Shown here piece by piece: positions 25,828-32,870 of a stretch of 64,000 bases of DNA. Below the pieces are notes generated by a model, which searched no databases, was not told the origin of the DNA, and saw nothing but the letters and a program-made list of their open reading frames with translations. The translations under genes and the position numbers were made by a program. Source of the stretch: Microbacterium testaceum (GTDB lineage: Bacteria; Actinomycetota; Actinomycetes; Actinomycetales; Microbacteriaceae); the NCBI RefSeq assembly GCF_003075375.1, contig NZ_QDFT01000002.1, forward strand, positions 112,816-176,815. The letters run 5' to 3'. The stretch's first letter is position 1. Each line of letters starts with the position of its first letter.

Positions 25828-26918
25828 GCGGCCGCGCGACGCCGCGTCAGGGTCGCCGCCTCCACCGTCAGTCCGGGGCCGAAGGCCAGAGCGGCGACGC
25901 GGGCGCCGTCGGCCAGGGCGGCGTCGGCGAGCAGGTCGCGGAGGATGAACAGCAGCGTCGCGCTCGACATGTTGCCGTGCGCGCGCAGCACCTCTCGCGA
26001 GGGCGCGAGGGCTGCGGCATCCAGGTTGAGCGCGCTGTCGACGCGGTCCAGGATGCTGCGGCCGCCGGGGTGTACGGCCCACGCGTCGACGGCGGCGAGG
26101 TCGCCGAGCACGTCGGTGGCGATCGCGGTGATCTCTCGGCCGATGATGCGCGGCACCTCGGGCGTAAGGGTCATCTCGAAGCCCGAGTCGCCCACGGTCC
26201 AGGCCATGTCCTTCTCGCCGTCGTCGGTCACGTGCGTGGCGAAGCCGTCGAGGTCGAGACCGTCGTGCGCGCTGTCCGCCGAGGCGACGATCGCGGCCGC
26301 CGCGCCGTCGGCGAACACCGAGGCCGCGACGATCTGATCGGGATGCGACGAGGTCTGCCAGTGCAGCGAGCACAGCTCGCAGCACACGACCAGGACCACC
26401 GCGGCCTCATCGTTTCCGACGATTCGCGCCGCCAGCCGCAACGCCGGGATGGCCGCGGCGCAGCCGATGAAGCCGAGGTGGTAGCGCTCGACCGTCACCG
26501 GCAGGTCGAGGTCGCGGACCAGGTGGTAGTCCGGCCCCGGGGCGAACATGCCCGTGCACGACACGGTGACGACGTGGGTGACCGCCGAGGCGTCGTACGC
26601 CGAGCCCTGCAGCGCGGCGCGCGCGGCCGCGGCGAACAGGGGCGGGGCGGCCCGGCGGTACTCGTCGTTGCGTGCGCCGGTCGGGGGCATCAGCAGCGTG
26701 TCGCCGTCGCGGACGGCCAGGCCGTCGTCGGCCGCGCCCGCCAGCTGGGGCAGGACGACGTGGCGGGTGTCGATGGCGGCGGCGTCGAAGGCGGCCCCCA
26801 CGAGGCGTTGGCTCTTGCGGTCGAACCCGGGTTGCGCGGCGAACAGGTCGCGCAGTGCCGATTGGGTGACGCGGGTGTCGGGCAGAGCCGTGCCGATCGA
26901 CACGATGCGGGCGGTCAT
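25824..26918 (-). CDS. type III polyketide synthase
   Basis: A 364-residue chalcone-synthase-superfamily enzyme with the full catalytic triad: C121 in VTVSCTGM, H283 in WAVHPGG, N316 in AHGNMSS. No gatekeeper identity can be read reliably, so starter and product (alkylresorcinol, alkylpyrone or other) are open. A TACAGT -10 box ends 5 bases before the ATG, implying leaderless translation. It heads an overlapping operon with methyltransferase and FAD oxidoreductase genes facing the UbiA prenyltransferase gene. Confidence 0.94.
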   Translation of the reverse strand: MTARIVSIGTALPDTRVTQSALRDLFAAQPGFDRKSQRLVGAAFDAAAIDTRHVVLPQLAGAADDGLAVRDGDTLLMPPTGARNDEYRRAAPPLFAAAARAALQGSAYDASAVTHVVTVSCTGMFAPGPDYHLVRDLDLPVTVERYHLGFIGCAAAIPALRLAARIVGNDEAAVVLVVCCELCSLHWQTSSHPDQIVAASVFADGAAAAIVASADSAHDGLDLDGFATHVTDDGEKDMAWTVGDSGFEMTLTPEVPRIIGREITAIATDVLGDLAAVDAWAVHPGGRSILDRVDSALNLDAAALAPSREVLRAHGNMSSATLLFILRDLLADAALADGARVAALAFGPGLTVEAATLTRRRAAA

Positions 26919-26923
26919 GCCTC

Positions 26924-26929
26924 ACTGTA
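26924..26929 (-). promoter_or_regulatory. -10 box of the type III PKS operon
   Basis: TACAGT on the minus strand followed by 5 bases and the ATG at 26918, matching the spacing of a leaderless mRNA. No clear -35 box is seen. Confidence 0.45.
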
Positions 26930-27038
26930 GACACGCTTTCGCGAGACGGGCGCGGGGATGGTGCGCGGGTCCCGCCGTGTCTAAGGTGCGGGGTCGCGAA
27001 GCGGCGCGGGGGAGGCGGCGTCGGAACCGTACGGCGCG

Positions 27039-28235
27039 TCAGGCGGCCAGGGCGTCCGAGAGCAGCAGGCCCGAGATCGCGGCGCGGTAGTCGTCGATCA
27101 TGCGGCGGCGGTCGAGGCGGCCGCGCGCGGCCAGGGCGGCGGCGCGCATCTCGGGTCGCAGGGCGAGCGCATCGTCCCACGCCCGCACGATCGCGTCCTC
27201 GTCGCGCGGGGTGACCAGGCCGAAGCCGGCCACCATGCGGGCGGCGTCGCCGACGTCCGTGGTGACGGGGATGGCCCCGGATGCCGCTCCCTCGACCAGG
27301 CACAGGGGCGACGCCTCGCCGAACGCGCTGGTGAGGGCGACGACGTCGGCGATGCGGTACAGCTCCGGCATGTCCTCGCGCAGGCCGAGGGCGTGGACCG
27401 GCACGTCCGCGGCGACTCCGCTGTCGGCGCGCAGGGCGCGGAAGGCGGGGTTGTCGGGCGTCATCCCCGAGCCGCACATCAGATAGTGCGCACCGGGGGC
27501 GGTGCGGGCGTGCCGGGCGACGGCGCGCAGGAACAGCCCCGGGTCCTTCATGGCGTCGAAACGAGCGGCGAGCAGCACGACCGGAGCCTGTTCCGGGATG
27601 CCGAGACCCGCGCGGATCCGACGCCGTTCCGCGCGCGTGCCGGGACGGAATCGACGGGTGTCGATGCCGTTGTCGATGACCCACGCATCGCGGGCCGCGA
27701 CGCCGGCGCGGGCGTAGGCGGACGAGGTCGACTCGGCGCAGGCGATGGTGGCGGTCACGGCGCCGGAGGCCGCGGCATCCACGAGCCAACCGAGAGCGGG
27801 ACCGGAGTGCGTCGGATCGGAGCGGTGCAGGCACGCGGCGAGGGGGCGGTCGGGGAGCATCCCGGCGCGCTGGAGGGCGACGACGAGGCTGAGGGGCTGC
27901 TCTTTGAGCGAGAGGACCACGTCGGATTCGGCGATGAGGTGGGCGGCGAGCGCGAGCTCGGCGGGGGTGAAGTCCTCGGGAGCGATGGGGCGGTCTCCCG
28001 CGACTCTGTCGAGGGTGTCGATCATCACGCCGGCGTCGCGCAGGCGCCGGAACCGCGTGTCGTCGCGGGCGAACTGCACCGAGGCGTCGCGGCGCGCCGC
28101 CGAGGTGAGCGAGAGCACCCGGTGCTGCTGCGCGCCGCGGTGGGCCAGACCCGCGACGACGTCGGAATGCAGGATCCGCGCGCCACCGGCGAAGAAGCCT
28201 TCGTAGAGCGACAGCACACGGACGGGTCGGGTCAT
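27039..28235 (-). CDS. glycosyltransferase family 4 protein
   Basis: A 398-residue GT-B enzyme. The N-terminal domain opens with VRVLSLYEGFFAGGARI (a glycine-rich acceptor loop); the C-terminal Rossmann domain shows VVLLAARFDAMKDPGLFLRA, LMCGSGMTPDN, LGLREDMPELYRIADVVALTSAFGEASPLCLVEGAASG, with the E of the EX7E motif and IPVTTDVGDAARMV. Donor and acceptor are unknown. The ATG at 28235 gives the canonical N-terminus. It is monocistronic in this view; the 194 bases upstream hold no gene. Confidence 0.9.
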   Translation of the reverse strand: MTRPVRVLSLYEGFFAGGARILHSDVVAGLAHRGAQQHRVLSLTSAARRDASVQFARDDTRFRRLRDAGVMIDTLDRVAGDRPIAPEDFTPAELALAAHLIAESDVVLSLKEQPLSLVVALQRAGMLPDRPLAACLHRSDPTHSGPALGWLVDAAASGAVTATIACAESTSSAYARAGVAARDAWVIDNGIDTRRFRPGTRAERRRIRAGLGIPEQAPVVLLAARFDAMKDPGLFLRAVARHARTAPGAHYLMCGSGMTPDNPAFRALRADSGVAADVPVHALGLREDMPELYRIADVVALTSAFGEASPLCLVEGAASGAIPVTTDVGDAARMVAGFGLVTPRDEDAIVRAWDDALALRPEMRAAALAARGRLDRRRMIDDYRAAISGLLLSDALAA

Positions 28236-28429
28236 CGGGATCGCCTTCGCTGCCGGGGACGGGGACCGCGGATGCGGTCGTCCCATGCTGGAGGCAGAAC
28301 CCCGGGTGATGGGTTACGCCGCGAAGACCATCGCGTGAACGCCCGGACACCGATCCGTTCGCCGCGAAAGAGCCGACGCGCCGGCTCCTGGGGGAAGGAA
28401 CCGACGCGTCGGGGGTGGGGGCTGCGGGG
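28236..28429. other. gene-free spacer upstream of the GT4 gene
   Basis: Contains a less GC-rich stretch (about 28290-28375) likely to hold the GT4 promoter, and two related GC-rich blocks, GAGCCGACGCGCCGGCTC (28370-28387, a perfect 18-bp palindrome) and GAACCGACGCGTCGGGG (28397-28414), downstream of the 61-aa protein gene. The palindrome may be that gene's terminator. Confidence 0.45.
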
Positions 28430-28615
28430 TCAGGCGCGGGGCGCGACCGCCAGGGATTCGCCGGCGTCGCGGGTGCGCGACCAGAGCCGCCGCGGCGCGG
28501 GGCGCTCGCGGTATCCGTCATCCGAGCGCGGGACGATGCCGTTGCCCATCGCGGTCGACATCGCGATGCTCCACACCGAGCCCGCCTGCTGTCCGCTCTG
28601 CTGTCCGTAGATCAT
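28430..28615 (-). CDS. 61-residue protein of unknown function
   Basis: A short frame with an excellent ribosome site (GAGGAGAA, 6 bases before the ATG). The protein starts MIYGQQSGQQAGSVW, has a Met/Gly-rich middle and an Arg-rich C-terminal half; no membrane span or known domain. The frame is open upstream to an ATG at 28687, but that start lacks a comparable site. A TGTCAAGAG box followed 25 bases later by TATGAC lies upstream (28719-28683). It lies next to the DUF3618 operon and may be part of the same stress group (inference). Confidence 0.6.
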   Translation of the reverse strand: MIYGQQSGQQAGSVWSIAMSTAMGNGIVPRSDDGYRERPAPRRLWSRTRDAGESLAVAPRA

Positions 28616-28788
28616 GGTGTTCTCCTCGCTCCCGTCTCCCGACGGGACGTGCGCCCGCATGTCGGCGGGGCTTCTGCTGTCAGTCATAGACCGTCGCCGG
28701 CGTCGCCGAGAGCCTCTTGACAGCGGTGCCGCCGTGCGCGTGCGGACGACAGGGGGCGCGCCGCGCCGCGCGGCCCGCCCCCTGTCGA

Positions 28789-29352
28789 TCAGGCGTCGGC
28801 GACGGCGTCGCGGGCGTCGCTCGCCCGCTCTCGCACGCTCGTGGCCGCGTCGGTCGAATCGTCCTTGACCTGTTGAACGGCTTCGGCGGCCCGATCCTTG
28901 ACGGCGGCGGCCGCCTCGCCCGCGGGCTGACGGAGGTCGTCGACCAGCTCGTGCGCGACGTCCTTCGCCTGCTCGACGAGGGGTTCCGCCGCGTCCTTCG
29001 CCCTCGCCGCCGCATCGCGCTCCGCACGGGACGGGGGGATGAGCGCGGCCGCGATGAGCCCGGCGGCGAAGGCGGCGAGGCCGACTGCCAGCGGGCTGCC
29101 CTTCGCGGAGTGACCGACGTCGTGCGCCGCATCGCCCGCTCGATGGGCGAGCGAGGCCGCCGCAGAACCGGTGTCGTCCGCCGCGCCCATCAGGCGCTCG
29201 CGCACGCCGCGGACCGCGCCGTGCAGTTTGTTCTTCTGCCGGTCGACGATCTTGGACGGTGTCACCTTGTCGGCGAGGGCGTCCACGTCGGACCCGAGGT
29301 CCGCACGGGTGCGCTCGATCTCGGCGCGGATGGCTTCTGGTGAGTCGGTCAT
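28789..29352 (-). CDS. DUF3618 domain protein
   Basis: A 187-residue protein opening with the DUF3618 signature (SPEAIRAEIERTRADLGSDVDALADKV), then one hydrophobic segment (SPLAVGLAAFAAGLIAAALIPPS, near 85-107) and a long Ala/Lys/Asp-rich amphipathic tail of about 75 residues that resembles LEA/apolipoprotein-like helices. It should sit in the cytoplasmic membrane with a coiled or surface-lying tail. Its ATG overlaps the holin-like gene stop by ATGA. Family function is unknown; the context is envelope stress. Confidence 0.85.
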   Translation of the reverse strand: MTDSPEAIRAEIERTRADLGSDVDALADKVTPSKIVDRQKNKLHGAVRGVRERLMGAADDTGSAAASLAHRAGDAAHDVGHSAKGSPLAVGLAAFAAGLIAAALIPPSRAERDAAARAKDAAEPLVEQAKDVAHELVDDLRQPAGEAAAAVKDRAAEAVQQVKDDSTDAATSVRERASDARDAVADA

Positions 29353-29762
29353 CGGTTCTCCTCGTTTCTGGTGAATGCATCGGGGATCTCCTGCAGGGTC
29401 GCCGCGGTCTGCGGAGCGCCCTGCACCTTCCCGAGTTCGGAGCGGCCCGTCGCGTACAGCACGGCCGCGAACACCGCCCAGAGCGCGGCCACGACGAGTC
29501 CCGACCAGCCCCAGCCGATCAGGGTCGCCAGCGCCGCCCACAGTGCGAGCGACAAGAAGAGCACGACCATCCCGCCCGCGTATCCGGCGGCGCCCAGGAG
29601 CCCGCCGGCCTTCGCCGACTTCGACGCGGAGTCCTTCAACTCCGCCTTGGCCAGCGCCAGTTCCTGCCGCATCAGCGTGGACATGTCGCGAGTGACTTCG
29701 CCGACGAGCTCGCCGAGCGAGGTCGTCGCGGCGCGCTGCTCAGACGGTGTGGGGTCGGTCAT
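29349..29762 (-). CDS. phage holin family/DUF1469-like (superfamily III) membrane protein
   Basis: A 137-residue protein: N-terminal amphipathic helix (LGELVGEVTRDMSTLMRQELALAKAELKDSASKS) typical of the Actinobacterial holin-X/DUF1469 group, two adjacent membrane helices (near 55-75 and 80-103) and a polar tail. These chromosomal proteins are not lysis proteins; they accompany DUF3618 genes in many actinobacteria. The ATG at 29762 lies inside the end of the upstream Ala-rich gene, and the stop overlaps the DUF3618 start, so the three genes form one operon. Confidence 0.85.
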   Translation of the reverse strand: MTDPTPSEQRAATTSLGELVGEVTRDMSTLMRQELALAKAELKDSASKSAKAGGLLGAAGYAGGMVVLFLSLALWAALATLIGWGWSGLVVAALWAVFAAVLYATGRSELGKVQGAPQTAATLQEIPDAFTRNEENR

Positions 29763-30558
29763 GCGAGCCCTCCTCACGGATGCCGTCGAGTCGAGCGGCC
29801 GATTCGGTGTACAGCGGAGGATCCCCACCGTCGGCGTCGTCGATCAGTCCCGTGTCGTCGGTGCGTCCCGCGTCGTCGACCACCGCGGTCGAGCCGGCGA
29901 GGCCGCCGCCGACGGCGGGGGCGGTCGCGATCGGGACGGAGGGGTCGGAGCCGGCGGGCTCGTCCGTCCGACGGGCCGCGGCATCGGCGTCCGCGAACAG
30001 CGGTCCACCCGACGCGGACGGGGTGTGCGATCCGCCGGCGGTCGCACCGCCGTCCGTGGATCCGGCCGCGATGGCTCGTCCCAGTCGTCCCGCCACGATG
30101 CCCGCGACGGCGGCGACGGCGATGAACGTGCCGGGTCGCCGTCGCGCGAAGCTCGCGACGTCTTTCATCAACTGCTGCGGATCGCGATCGGCCAACCATG
30201 AGCCGACCGTGGTCACGTGTCCGGCGGCCCGGCGGACCAGGTCGCCGGCGATGCCGCCGTTCTCATCGGCATCCGCCATGCGCGTCAGATCGTCGCCCAT
30301 CGTGCTCAGGCTGTCGGCTACCCGCTGCTGTTGCGTCGCGGCATGGTCCGAGAGCTCGCGCCCCGATTGGGCGACGAGATCGCCGAGCTGCGCCTTCGCC
30401 TCGCTCGCGACCGCCGCGGCCTCGTGTGCGCTGCTCTCGACGACGCCCTGCGCGGCGTGGCCGGCCGCCTTCGCGGTGTCGGCTGCCTCGTGCGTCGCCG
30501 CACCCGCTTTCGCGGATGCGCCGGTGTCCTCGTCGTGCGAGGTGGTGAATTGCGACAT
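29740..30558 (-). CDS. Ala-rich amphipathic membrane-associated protein, first gene of the holin/DUF3618 operon
   Basis: A 272-residue protein. Residues 1-110 are Ala/Glu/Lys/His-rich and helical, resembling LEA or apolipoprotein-type helices; a DPQQLMKDVASFARRRPGTFIAVAAVAGIVAGRLGRA stretch follows with one glycine-rich hydrophobic segment; the last 130 residues are acidic and disordered. It is larger than, but similar in plan to, the DUF3618 protein downstream. Overlap with the holin-like gene is 23 bases. GTCAAGC and CCTAGACC boxes lie upstream. Probably a membrane-surface stress protein (inference). Confidence 0.75.
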   Translation of the reverse strand: MSQFTTSHDEDTGASAKAGAATHEAADTAKAAGHAAQGVVESSAHEAAAVASEAKAQLGDLVAQSGRELSDHAATQQQRVADSLSTMGDDLTRMADADENGGIAGDLVRRAAGHVTTVGSWLADRDPQQLMKDVASFARRRPGTFIAVAAVAGIVAGRLGRAIAAGSTDGGATAGGSHTPSASGGPLFADADAAARRTDEPAGSDPSVPIATAPAVGGGLAGSTAVVDDAGRTDDTGLIDDADGGDPPLYTESAARLDGIREEGSHDRPHTV

Positions 30559-30747
30559 GTTCGCTCCTTCCGTCCGGGAAGGTCCGGTCTAGGGGCGACC
30601 GAGGGGGCTTGACGCGGGCCTTGCGCCATGGTGGGCATCGTGCAACGCGCGCAACGGCCCGAGGAATCGCGGTGGGCGGTCCGTGGCGCACGTCGCCCTC
30701 GCGAGCCCGCTCCCGGCGCGGCGTGCGACTGGGTACGATCGACGGTC

Positions 30748-31200
30748 GTGCAGACGTCTTCCGACACTCCCTCGCCGACCCCCGCGGAGTCGACCCTGCA
30801 GCGCGCGCTCCTGGCGTACGGCGAGGCGCGTCGTTCCGCCGCCGTCGATGCGCGGCGCGAACTGTCGCTGAACGAGCTCGACGCCCGGGCGCTCCTGTTC
30901 ATCGCCGAGAACCCGGGCGCGCGTCCCTCGCACGTGCGCGATCACCTCGGCATCACCTCGGCGGGGGTGACCACGCTGATCGACCGGCTGGTGCAGCGCG
31001 AGGCGGTGCGCCGCGATCTGGACGACGACGATCGCCGCGTCAACCACATCACCGTGATCGTCGATCTCGACTCCCCGCCGTGGTGCCGCCTGCGCGCCTT
31101 CGACGACGACATCGAGTCGGCGATCGCCTTTCTCGACCCGACCGAGGCCGACCGCCTCGCGAGCGTGATCGACGAGTTGACCTCCGCCGCGACCCGCTGA
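30748..31200 (+). CDS. MarR-family-like winged-helix regulator
   Basis: A 150-residue protein with a winged-helix core: LSLNELDARALLFIAENPGARPSHVRDHLGITSAGVTTLIDRLVQREAVRRDLDDDDRR, a canonical MarR recognition helix and acidic wing. The rest forms a dimerisation region. The GTG at 30748 is chosen because a TACGAT -10 box ends 8 bases before it (leaderless); the frame is open to 30628 but without a start signal. It is divergent from the stress operon starting at 30558, so it could control it (inference). Ligand unknown. Confidence 0.82.
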   Translation: MQTSSDTPSPTPAESTLQRALLAYGEARRSAAVDARRELSLNELDARALLFIAENPGARPSHVRDHLGITSAGVTTLIDRLVQREAVRRDLDDDDRRVNHITVIVDLDSPPWCRLRAFDDDIESAIAFLDPTEADRLASVIDELTSAATR

Positions 31201-31254
31201 GACGCGGACTCGCGCGGGCGAGCGGCGGGCCGACGTGCGGAGGGCGCGTCCCGC

Positions 31255-31608
31255 TCAGTCCGCGGCGGATGAGGTCGCGAGGAACGCTTCGGAACGCGCC
31301 TGCAGGAACGAGCACAGGGCGGCGAGGGTCGACAGTTCCCCCGCGAGCGCCATGACGCGCCCCGCGGGCAGGGGGGCGGCATCCTCCCGGGGTTCGAAGG
31401 TCACGGCCCAGGCGGTCGATCCCTCTTCGGCTCCGGGCGCGACGAAGAAGGTCGTCGAGACGCTGCGCAGCTTGGCCGCGATGAGTCCGGCGTCGGAACC
31501 GTCGTCGCTGTCCTGGGGGATGACGCGCAGGATCTCTGCGTCGTCGTAGCCGAGGTCGCGGAAGTCGTCGACCCACTGCTGCAGGGTGGTCATGGTGCGG
31601 AACGGCAT
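31255..31608 (-). CDS. hypothetical protein, 117 residues
   Basis: A soluble alpha/beta protein (MPFRTMTTLQQWVDDF..., ending ...FLATSSAAD) with no recognised family. It looks structured: hydrophobic strands (TTFFVAPG, AWAVTFEP) and a final long helix. The ATG at 31608 has GAAGGG at good spacing; ATGs at 31614 and 31593 are alternatives. It is convergent with the MarR gene and divergent from the AraC gene, across a spacer of lower GC content. Confidence 0.7.
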   Translation of the reverse strand: MPFRTMTTLQQWVDDFRDLGYDDAEILRVIPQDSDDGSDAGLIAAKLRSVSTTFFVAPGAEEGSTAWAVTFEPREDAAPLPAGRVMALAGELSTLAALCSFLQARSEAFLATSSAAD

Positions 31609-31908
31609 CGGCATCCCTTCGGCGAGCGGCGCCGAATGGCGACCGGGTCCATTATCTCGATGCAGATGCCCGCGAAAGCGCTCGGATGCGGAATGCGATT
31701 GCGTAACGCGGCTTTCGAATCGCGCACGGCGTCCGGGGGCGCCGAAATACGCGAAAGGCGCCTTTCGCCCGGATACGGTGAATGCGGGTGGGGGCACTCT
31801 GATTCGCGGGATTCGGCTCGACGACTGCGTGAGAGCGGTTTCATATCGCGCTCGACCTCATCGGGCAATGGTCTTGCCGCACATTCTCGGACGATTTAGG
31901 AAACTCGC
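31609..31908. promoter_or_regulatory. 300-base lower-GC divergent spacer with an 18-bp perfect palindrome
   Basis: Gene-free and clearly poorer in GC than its neighbours. At 31751-31768 stands a perfect 18-bp palindrome with half-site GCGAAAGGC. TTTAGGAAA just before the AraC GTG provides its ribosome site. The composition and the palindrome suggest promoters and an operator for the two divergent genes. Confidence 0.5.
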
Positions 31909-32844
31909 GTGGAGCATACGAATATCGAATCCCGGGACGCCGAGACGGTCGAGCACCTCTGGCAGAGCGTCGTGCCCGGAGCCCGGATCTCGCGCACCGA
32001 GGCGATCCAGCCCGCGCTGGCGTGGCATGCCGCGACCGAACCCGGCTTCGCCATCTGCGACTACACGATCGGCTCGACCATGCTCGTCGAGTCCGACCCT
32101 CGTGACCAGGTCGTGCTCGGGCGCATCGCCGGCCCGCGCGTGACCGGGACCTACCGCCGCGAGCGCATCGACACCTCGACCCCCTTCATGGTCGTGGACC
32201 GTCCTCTCGAGATCGCCTTCACCGGGCGCATCGCCGGATCGGCCGTGTCGTTCGCACGGTCCGACTTCGACGACGCGGCCCGCCGCCTGTCGGGCGACGA
32301 CTCCCTGCGCGTGCGCGCCACCGGGCACGGGCCCGTGAACGAACAGCGGCTGCGCTACTGGTCGCGCACGTGGGAGTACAGCCGCGACGTGCTCCTGCGA
32401 TCCTCGGAGCGGACGCCCCTGATCGAGCAGCAGGCCCGCACGCTTCTGCTCGAGGCATCGCTGCTGACCTTCTCGACGACGTTCACCGACGCGCTGGCCG
32501 CCGGCCGCCCCTCGCGCCCGCTGCCCGCGCCGGTGCGCCGCGCCAAGGCGTTCGTCGAGGCGCACGCGGCCGAACCCGTCGTGCTCGCCGACATCGCGCA
32601 GGCCGCCCGGCTCTCGCCGCGTGGTCTGCAGTACGCCTTCCGTGCCGCGACGGGGCGCACCCCCATGCAGTACCTGCGCCGGGTGCGCCTGGACGCGGCG
32701 CGCGCTGAGCTGCGCAACGCCGACCCCTCGGTCGAGACGGTCGCGGCGATCGCCGCCCGGTGGGGGTTCTCGAACCTCGGTCGCTTCGCGGCGATGTACC
32801 GGGGCGAGTTCGGCGAGACCCCGTCGACCACGCTGCGCTCCTGA
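31909..32844 (+). CDS. AraC family transcriptional regulator
   Basis: A 311-residue regulator with the double helix-turn-helix of the family at the C-terminus (VVLADIAQAARLSPRGLQYAFRAAT and VETVAAIAARWGFSNLGRFAAMYRGEFGE). The N-terminal domain opens with AETVEHLWQSVVPGARISR, similar to the AraC protein encoded at 15634, with which it is paralogous. Start GTG at 31909 with AGGAAA 6 bases upstream. It is followed by the convergent SulP gene. Effector and targets unknown; the palindrome 140 bases upstream is a possible autoregulatory site. Confidence 0.9.
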   Translation: MEHTNIESRDAETVEHLWQSVVPGARISRTEAIQPALAWHAATEPGFAICDYTIGSTMLVESDPRDQVVLGRIAGPRVTGTYRRERIDTSTPFMVVDRPLEIAFTGRIAGSAVSFARSDFDDAARRLSGDDSLRVRATGHGPVNEQRLRYWSRTWEYSRDVLLRSSERTPLIEQQARTLLLEASLLTFSTTFTDALAAGRPSRPLPAPVRRAKAFVEAHAAEPVVLADIAQAARLSPRGLQYAFRAATGRTPMQYLRRVRLDAARAELRNADPSVETVAAIAARWGFSNLGRFAAMYRGEFGETPSTTLRS

Positions 32845-32870
32845 GCCGGCGGGCCCGCGTCGCCCGCCCG

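Noticed and set aside
28430..29380. Single 316-codon protein covering the 61-aa gene and the DUF3618 region
   Set aside because: The upstream part is a shadow of the DUF3618 gene; only the last 61 codons have a ribosome site and their own stop context.
29349..29762. Prophage lysis cassette
   Set aside because: The holin-like protein is of the chromosomal DUF1469 type and has no endolysin, integrase or other phage gene near it.
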